Assembly (NCBI GenBank): GCA_938023705.1
Contig: CALJDJ010000107.1
Location: 1 to 18,027 of the forward strand
Length of the DNA stretch: 18,027 bases
Source: an uncultured Collinsella sp.
GTDB taxonomy: Bacteria; Actinomycetota; Coriobacteriia; Coriobacteriales; Coriobacteriaceae
Direction of reading: 5' to 3'
Position 1 is the first letter of the stretch. The number at the start of each line of letters is the position of its first letter. The translations under genes were made by a program, and so were the position numbers. Shown here in pieces: positions 15,120-18,027 of the stretch. The notes beneath the pieces were generated by a model, which worked only from the letters and a program-made list of their open reading frames with translations, had not been told where the DNA came from and did no database searches.

Positions 15120-15835
15120 GCGCCGGCGCTACGCTACTCAAGCTGCAACAGATCGATTTGGAGCTCGCCCGCAACAAGAGCGAACTTGCCAATATGCCGG
15201 AGCTCAAGGAGCTCGCTTCCAAGCGCAAGACCTACGTTAAGCTCAAGGCCGAAATGACCAAGCTCTACGCCCAACGCAAGGACCTGGATATTGAGCTCGA
15301 CGATCTCAACACCACCGAGATCCAGACCAATAACGCCATCGAGGCCGCTAAGAAGCGCCACGTTGACGGCTCCGACTACCGCGAGGTACAGGACCTGGAA
15401 AACGAGCTCGCCACCCTGGCCAAGCGCCTGGACAAGATTGAGCACACCCGCAAGGATGTCGTTGTCGCCCACAAAGAGGCGCTCGACCGCGAGACCCGCG
15501 CGCAGGCCATCATCGCCAAGTTCGAGGAGGGCGTGAAGGCCGATACCAAGGCCGCCCGCGCCAAGGCTGCCGACCTGCAGGCTCAGATCGAAGCCGCCAC
15601 TAAGGAGCGCACCGCTCTTGCCGCCACGCTGCCGGCCAACGTGCTCACCGACTACGAGCGTCTGCTCAAGCAGTTCCGCGGCTTGGCCGTCGAGACCATC
15701 CAGGGCAACATCCCCACGGTCTGCCACACCGCGCTGCAGGCATCGTCCATGAGCGACCTCAACCACGACGGTAGCGAGATTACGCACTGTCCGTACTGCC
15801 ACCGCCTCCTGGTGCTCCCGAGCAAGGAAGCCTAG
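15116..15835 (+). CDS. Coiled-coil protein with C-terminal (degenerate) C4 zinc ribbon
   Basis: The 239-residue protein is almost entirely alpha-helical: residues 5-180 form long Lys/Glu/Ala/Leu heptad-like coiled coils. A short C-terminal zinc-ribbon-like module follows (about 190-232, ending CPYCHRLLV). This matches the bacterial C4-type zinc-ribbon family (zf-RING_7) found next to NIF3 in many Actinobacteria. Structures of relatives show a helical hairpin, and nucleic-acid binding has been suggested; function is unproven. In the canonical family the ribbon has CxxC...CxxC. Here the first cysteine is Pro200, leaving Cys203, Cys225 and Cys228, with His204 and His229 adjacent. AAAGGAG (15102-15108), 7 nt before ATG 15116, fixes the start; the upstream in-frame codon at 15080 is inside NIF3. 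Confidence 0.86.
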   Translation: MSAGATLLKLQQIDLELARNKSELANMPELKELASKRKTYVKLKAEMTKLYAQRKDLDIELDDLNTTEIQTNNAIEAAKKRHVDGSDYREVQDLENELATLAKRLDKIEHTRKDVVVAHKEALDRETRAQAIIAKFEEGVKADTKAARAKAADLQAQIEAATKERTALAATLPANVLTDYERLLKQFRGLAVETIQGNIPTVCHTALQASSMSDLNHDGSEITHCPYCHRLLVLPSKEA

Positions 15836-15837
15836 CG

Positions 15838-17052
15838 ATGACGGCGGCATCCAACAATTCAATGCAACTTGAGGGAAAAACGATCCTGCTGGGCATTACC
15901 GGCGGGATCGCCGCCTATAAGTCGTGCAATATCGTGCGCCTGCTGCAAAAGCGCGGCGCACGTGTCAAAGTCGTTATGAGCGAGCATGCCACGGAGTTCG
16001 TGGGCCCGCTCACGTTCCGCGCGCTCACCAATGAGCCGGTCGCGGTTGGGCTATTCGACGACCCGTCTGACCCCATCCACCATATCTCGCTTGCGCAGGA
16101 GCCCGATCTGGTGGTCGTGGCGCCCGCGACGGCCAATATCATCGCCAAGATGGCCAACGGCATCGCCGACGACCTCATCTCCACCACGCTGCTTGCCACG
16201 CCGCGCCCCATCGTGATCGCACCGGCCATGAACAATGGCATGTGGAAGGCACCGGCCACACAGGCCAACATGGCCACGTTGCGCGACCGCGGCGTTCACG
16301 TGGTGGGACCCGGCAGCGGCTACCTTGCGTGCGGCGACGTGGACACGGGCCGCATGAGCGAGCCCGAGGACATCGTCGAGGCTGTCTGCGAGGTGCTCAA
16401 CCCCGTGCCGCAAGACCTGACGGGCAAGCGCATCGTCATCACCGCCGGCCCCACGCACGAGCCGATCGACCCGGTGCGATTCATTGGCAACCGTTCTTCG
16501 GGCAAGATGGGCATCGCCCTGGCGGGGGAGGCCGCACGTCGCGGTGCCGCCGTCACGCTCGTGCTGGGACCGACATCGCTCGATGTTCCCCGCGGTGTGG
16601 AGTGCGTGCACGTACAGACCGCCTCAGAAATGCTCAAGGCAGCGCTGAGCGCCTTCCAGACGGCCGACGCGGCCATTTGCGCCGCCGCCGTCGCCGACTA
16701 CACGCCGGCGGCCCCGGCGGACCATAAACTCAAAAAGGCCAACGAGCGCCTGGATCGAATCGAGCTCGTCGAGACCGTTGACATCTTGGCCGAACTTTCA
16801 CGCCAAAAGGGCGATCGCCTCGTAATCGGCTTTGCAGCCGAGACTGATAACGTCGTCGAGTACGCCGAGCGCAAATTGACCCGCAAAGGCTGCGATGCCA
16901 TTATTGCCAACGATGTCTCACGCGCCGATTCGGGCTTTGGAACCGATACCAACAAGGCCTGGATTGTGAGCACAACGGGTACGAAAGAACTTCCCGTTCT
17001 AACAAAACCCCAGCTCGCAGATACAATTTTGGACTTGCTTCAAAATTTGTAA
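15838..17052 (+). CDS. coaBC: Bifunctional phosphopantothenoylcysteine decarboxylase / phosphopantothenate-cysteine ligase
   Basis: CoaBC carries out the second and third steps of coenzyme A synthesis from 4'-phosphopantothenate. The CoaC half (residues about 13-190) is a flavoprotein with GITGGIAAYKS (19-29), the catalytic His82 (HHISLA), PAMNNGMW (129-136) and GYLACGD with Cys165. The CoaB half (about 195-404) has ITAGPTHEPIDPVRFIGNRSSGKMG in outline (Asn218), AAVADYTP (283-290) and the KLKK lysines (297-300). It is 404 aa, normal for the fusion. AAGGA (15824-15828) lies in the preceding gene. The stop is followed at once by a tRNA promoter with no terminator of its own, so its transcript probably runs on through the tRNA to the terminator at 17219. 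Confidence 0.97.
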   Translation: MTAASNNSMQLEGKTILLGITGGIAAYKSCNIVRLLQKRGARVKVVMSEHATEFVGPLTFRALTNEPVAVGLFDDPSDPIHHISLAQEPDLVVVAPATANIIAKMANGIADDLISTTLLATPRPIVIAPAMNNGMWKAPATQANMATLRDRGVHVVGPGSGYLACGDVDTGRMSEPEDIVEAVCEVLNPVPQDLTGKRIVITAGPTHEPIDPVRFIGNRSSGKMGIALAGEAARRGAAVTLVLGPTSLDVPRGVECVHVQTASEMLKAALSAFQTADAAICAAAVADYTPAAPADHKLKKANERLDRIELVETVDILAELSRQKGDRLVIGFAAETDNVVEYAERKLTRKGCDAIIANDVSRADSGFGTDTNKAWIVSTTGTKELPVLTKPQLADTILDLLQNL

Positions 17053-17060
17053 AAAAGTTC

Positions 17061-17090
17061 TTGCACAAGGACAAAGTTTCGGGTTAATAT
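17061..17090 (+). promoter_or_regulatory. Predicted sigma-70-type promoter for tRNA-Pro
   Basis: A -35-like TTGCAC (17061-17066) and a -10-like TAATAT (17085-17090) are separated by 18 nt, in an A+T-rich stretch directly after the coaBC stop. Transcription would begin near 17097, about 36 nt before the mature tRNA 5' end. An overlapping TATACT at 17088-17093 is an alternative -10, but its spacing from TTGCAC (21 nt) is poor. Confidence 0.6.
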
Positions 17091-17132
17091 ACTCCCTGTT
17101 GCAAGCGAGAGCAGAGCAACAAACAAAAGCTT

Positions 17133-17209
<77 letters not shown>

Positions 17210-17218
17210 GAAGTTTGC

Positions 17219-17253
17219 AGGTCAGGCACCTAGTGCCTGACCTTTTTTGTTTT
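17219..17253 (+). terminator. Intrinsic terminator after tRNA-Pro
   Basis: An 11-bp perfect stem (17219-17229 with 17233-17243), built on GGTCAGGCAC, has a 3-nt CTA loop. It runs into TTTTTT (17243-17248), G and TTTT. It starts 10 nt after the tRNA CCA and also probably ends coaBC read-through transcripts. The opposite strand has no U-run, so it works in the plus direction only. Confidence 0.92.
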
Positions 17254-17281
17254 AAGCAATTGCTTAATTTTGTTTAAGCAA
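17251..17281. repeat. 16-bp perfect palindrome with adjacent direct repeat
   Basis: TTAAGCAATTGCTTAA (17252-17267) is an uninterrupted palindrome. Its left half with one extra base, TTTAAGCAA (17251-17259), recurs in the same orientation at 17273-17281, 22 bp on. This could be an operator, a recombinase core or chance in A+T-rich DNA. No regulator or recombinase gene is adjacent, so its role is unknown. Confidence 0.5.
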
Positions 17282-17672
17282 CAGGGTGCCAAAAATCTAC
17301 CTGCGCGATAATCTCCTTTTGCGGCTACTTGCGCGTTTTGCACACGCTTGAGCCGATTTATTAACGCGATATGAATCTACATACGCGTAGCTGGTATGCA
17401 GCCGAGTACAGGCTGTATTTATCGCGGCGATTAACACAGATATAGCGACTGTAACGGACAAGCGTGTCGCCGTATTTATTCCAGTAGTTCACTTGATCGG
17501 TGGACAAGTGGGCGATTGCAACGAAACCCCAAGCGGGATGGGCTCTATACGAGGATGCCATAGTGGTAATGGCGGGGGAGTGCAGCAGGCGCTCTGAGAG
17601 CCGCTGTATGAACCCATGTCTCCTTAACTCGATAATTTGTGTTTCAAGCCACGAATCGGTCGAGCAATTGCC
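17282..17672. other. A+T-richer intergenic stretch with no recognised gene
   Basis: This stretch lies between the tRNA terminator and the minus-strand terminator and is less GC-rich than the flanking genes. I find no recognisable protein, RNA or mobile element. It contains three spaced copies of a CTACNNGCGCG-like word: CTACCTGCGCG 17297-17307, CTACTTGCGCG 17325-17335 and CTACATACGCG 17377-17387. It also has CGCGATA twice and its reverse complement TATCGCG once. A 21-codon plus-strand frame from GTG 17286 and several minus-strand frames are open, but none has a convincing ribosome binding site. It may be decayed coding DNA or an unrecognised small RNA region. Confidence 0.5.
17361..17561 (-). 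CDS. Doubtful small ORF rich in aromatic residues
   Basis: I do not recognise this product. The minus-strand frame is open from a GTG at 17699 (112 codons), but that start lies inside the terminator hairpin at 17681-17704. The next Met, at 17561, gives 66 residues. The C-terminal part looks more protein-like than a random shadow: about 17370-17540 encodes a Tyr/Trp/Arg-rich sequence including NYWNKYGDTLVRYSRYICV and DKYSLYSAAYQLRV. No Shine-Dalgarno precedes the 17561 start. It may be a real small protein, a gene remnant or chance. Confidence 0.2.
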   Translation of the reverse strand: MASSYRAHPAWGFVAIAHLSTDQVNYWNKYGDTLVRYSRYICVNRRDKYSLYSAAYQLRVCRFISR

Positions 17673-17704
17673 AAAAGAACGGCCCATGCAGGATTGCACG
17701 GGCC
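17673..17704 (-). terminator. Predicted intrinsic terminator for the minus-strand kinase gene
   Basis: On the minus strand GGCCCGTGCA (17704-17695) pairs with TGCATGGGCC (17690-17681) over 10 bp, with one G-U pair and an ATCC loop. GTTCTTTT follows (17680-17673). The tail is interrupted, so it is weaker than the tRNA terminator. It lies 112 nt after the histidine kinase stop, with nothing recognisable between. Confidence 0.55.
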
Positions 17705-17816
17705 TTACATCAGATCAAATTTGAGCTAGAAGCACCAAGCGGGGCAGACGCAACACCATCTCGTCGCGGCCTCGGCGAGCGACATATCGCAGTCGAGGTA
17801 GACATCGAGGAAATCG

Positions 17817-18027
17817 TCAGATCCCGCACAGGGGGACCGCGATGGTGGCCACCGCGCCGCCCGAGGGACTGTTGGCGAGCGAGACGGAGCCCCCGTGGGC
17901 GCTCGCAGCCTCGGAGGCGGCGTGGAGGCCGAGCCCGTAGTGGCGGCCCCCGTCGCGCAAGGAGCGGGAGGAGTCGTCTGTGAAGAGGCGCTCACAGCCG
18001 CGTTCGAGGGCAGCGGGAGAGAAGCCC
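17817..18027 (-). CDS. Sensor histidine kinase, C-terminal fragment
   Basis: Only the last 69 codons are in the window; the gene continues beyond 18027. The frame ends at TGA (17819-17817 on the minus strand). The visible part is the end of a HATPase_c (GHKL) domain. An F-box-like region (GFSPAALERGCERLFTDDSS) is followed by the G2 box HYGLGLHAASEAASAHGG, and then the terminal beta strands SVSLANSPSGGAVATIAVPL. This is the ATP-binding core of two-component sensor kinases, which autophosphorylate and pass phosphate to a response regulator. The sensing domain and partner regulator are outside the window, so its signal is unknown. It is transcribed towards the tRNA/coaBC unit (convergent). The same region on the opposite strand shows open frames that are only shadows. 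Confidence 0.85.
   Translation of the reverse strand, partial: GFSPAALERGCERLFTDDSSRSLRDGGRHYGLGLHAASEAASAHGGSVSLANSPSGGAVATIAVPLCGI

Noticed and set aside
17286..17351. Plus-strand 21-residue frame (VPKIYLRDNLLLRLLARFAHA-like) after the tRNA
   Set aside because: It is short, has only a weak CAGG upstream, and half of it is the internal CTACNTGCGCG repeat; it cannot be told from chance.
17726..17995. Minus-strand 89-residue ORF overlapping the kinase end
   Set aside because: It is in a different frame from the HATPase C-terminus, which shows the G2 box and a natural stop; the longer ORF is Pro/Ser/Arg low-complexity shadow.

Overview
The window reads as a chromosomal housekeeping segment from a high-GC, low-complexity-envelope Gram-positive bacterium, most likely a Coriobacteriia member close to Collinsella. 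This is inferred from three things: strong G/C bias at third codon positions, AGGAGG-type ribosome binding sites, and a Firmicutes-like gene order (scpA-scpB-rluB-cmk-plsC-ispH ... der-plsY-gpsA) in an otherwise actinobacterial-looking sequence. I could not run a database search, so the genus is an inference.

Region 1 (1-17052) holds 17 complete genes and one 5'-truncated gene, all on the plus strand and mostly separated by 0-25 nt or overlapping. In order they are: an ABC-F ATPase (partial), a small unrecognised membrane protein, an M50 site-2-type protease, ScpA and ScpB (SMC-kleisin chromosome segregation), an RluB-type pseudouridine synthase, CMP kinase, a PlsC-like acyltransferase, IspH, a PDZ/radical-SAM/DUF512 protein, the GTPase Der, PlsY, GpsA, ribulose-phosphate 3-epimerase, a cysteine desulfurase, a NIF3-family protein, a coiled-coil zinc-ribbon protein and CoaBC. 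GpsA, PlsY and PlsC together cover DHAP to phosphatidate. ABC-F, RluB and Der all act on ribosomes. ScpAB and the M50 protease are cell-cycle or envelope genes. IspH, the desulfurase and NIF3 share Fe-S or metal chemistry.

Region 2 (17053-17253) is a compact tRNA-Pro(GGG) unit with its own promoter and a strong intrinsic terminator. Region 3 (17254-17816) is visibly richer in A+T and has no gene I can identify. It contains a 16-bp perfect palindrome, small repeats, an aromatic-rich minus-strand ORF of doubtful reality and a minus-strand terminator. Region 4 (17817-18027) is the C-terminal end of a sensor histidine kinase on the minus strand, converging on region 1.

No CRISPR array, insertion sequence, phage gene or defence system is visible. 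The observations most worth a second look are: an in-frame 48-bp duplication next to the catalytic Asp of the M50 protease; a PlsC with HX4E in place of HX4D; the translationally coupled desulfurase/NIF3/zinc-ribbon trio, whose zinc ribbon has lost one cysteine; and the uncharacterised radical-SAM DUF512 protein directly upstream of Der.
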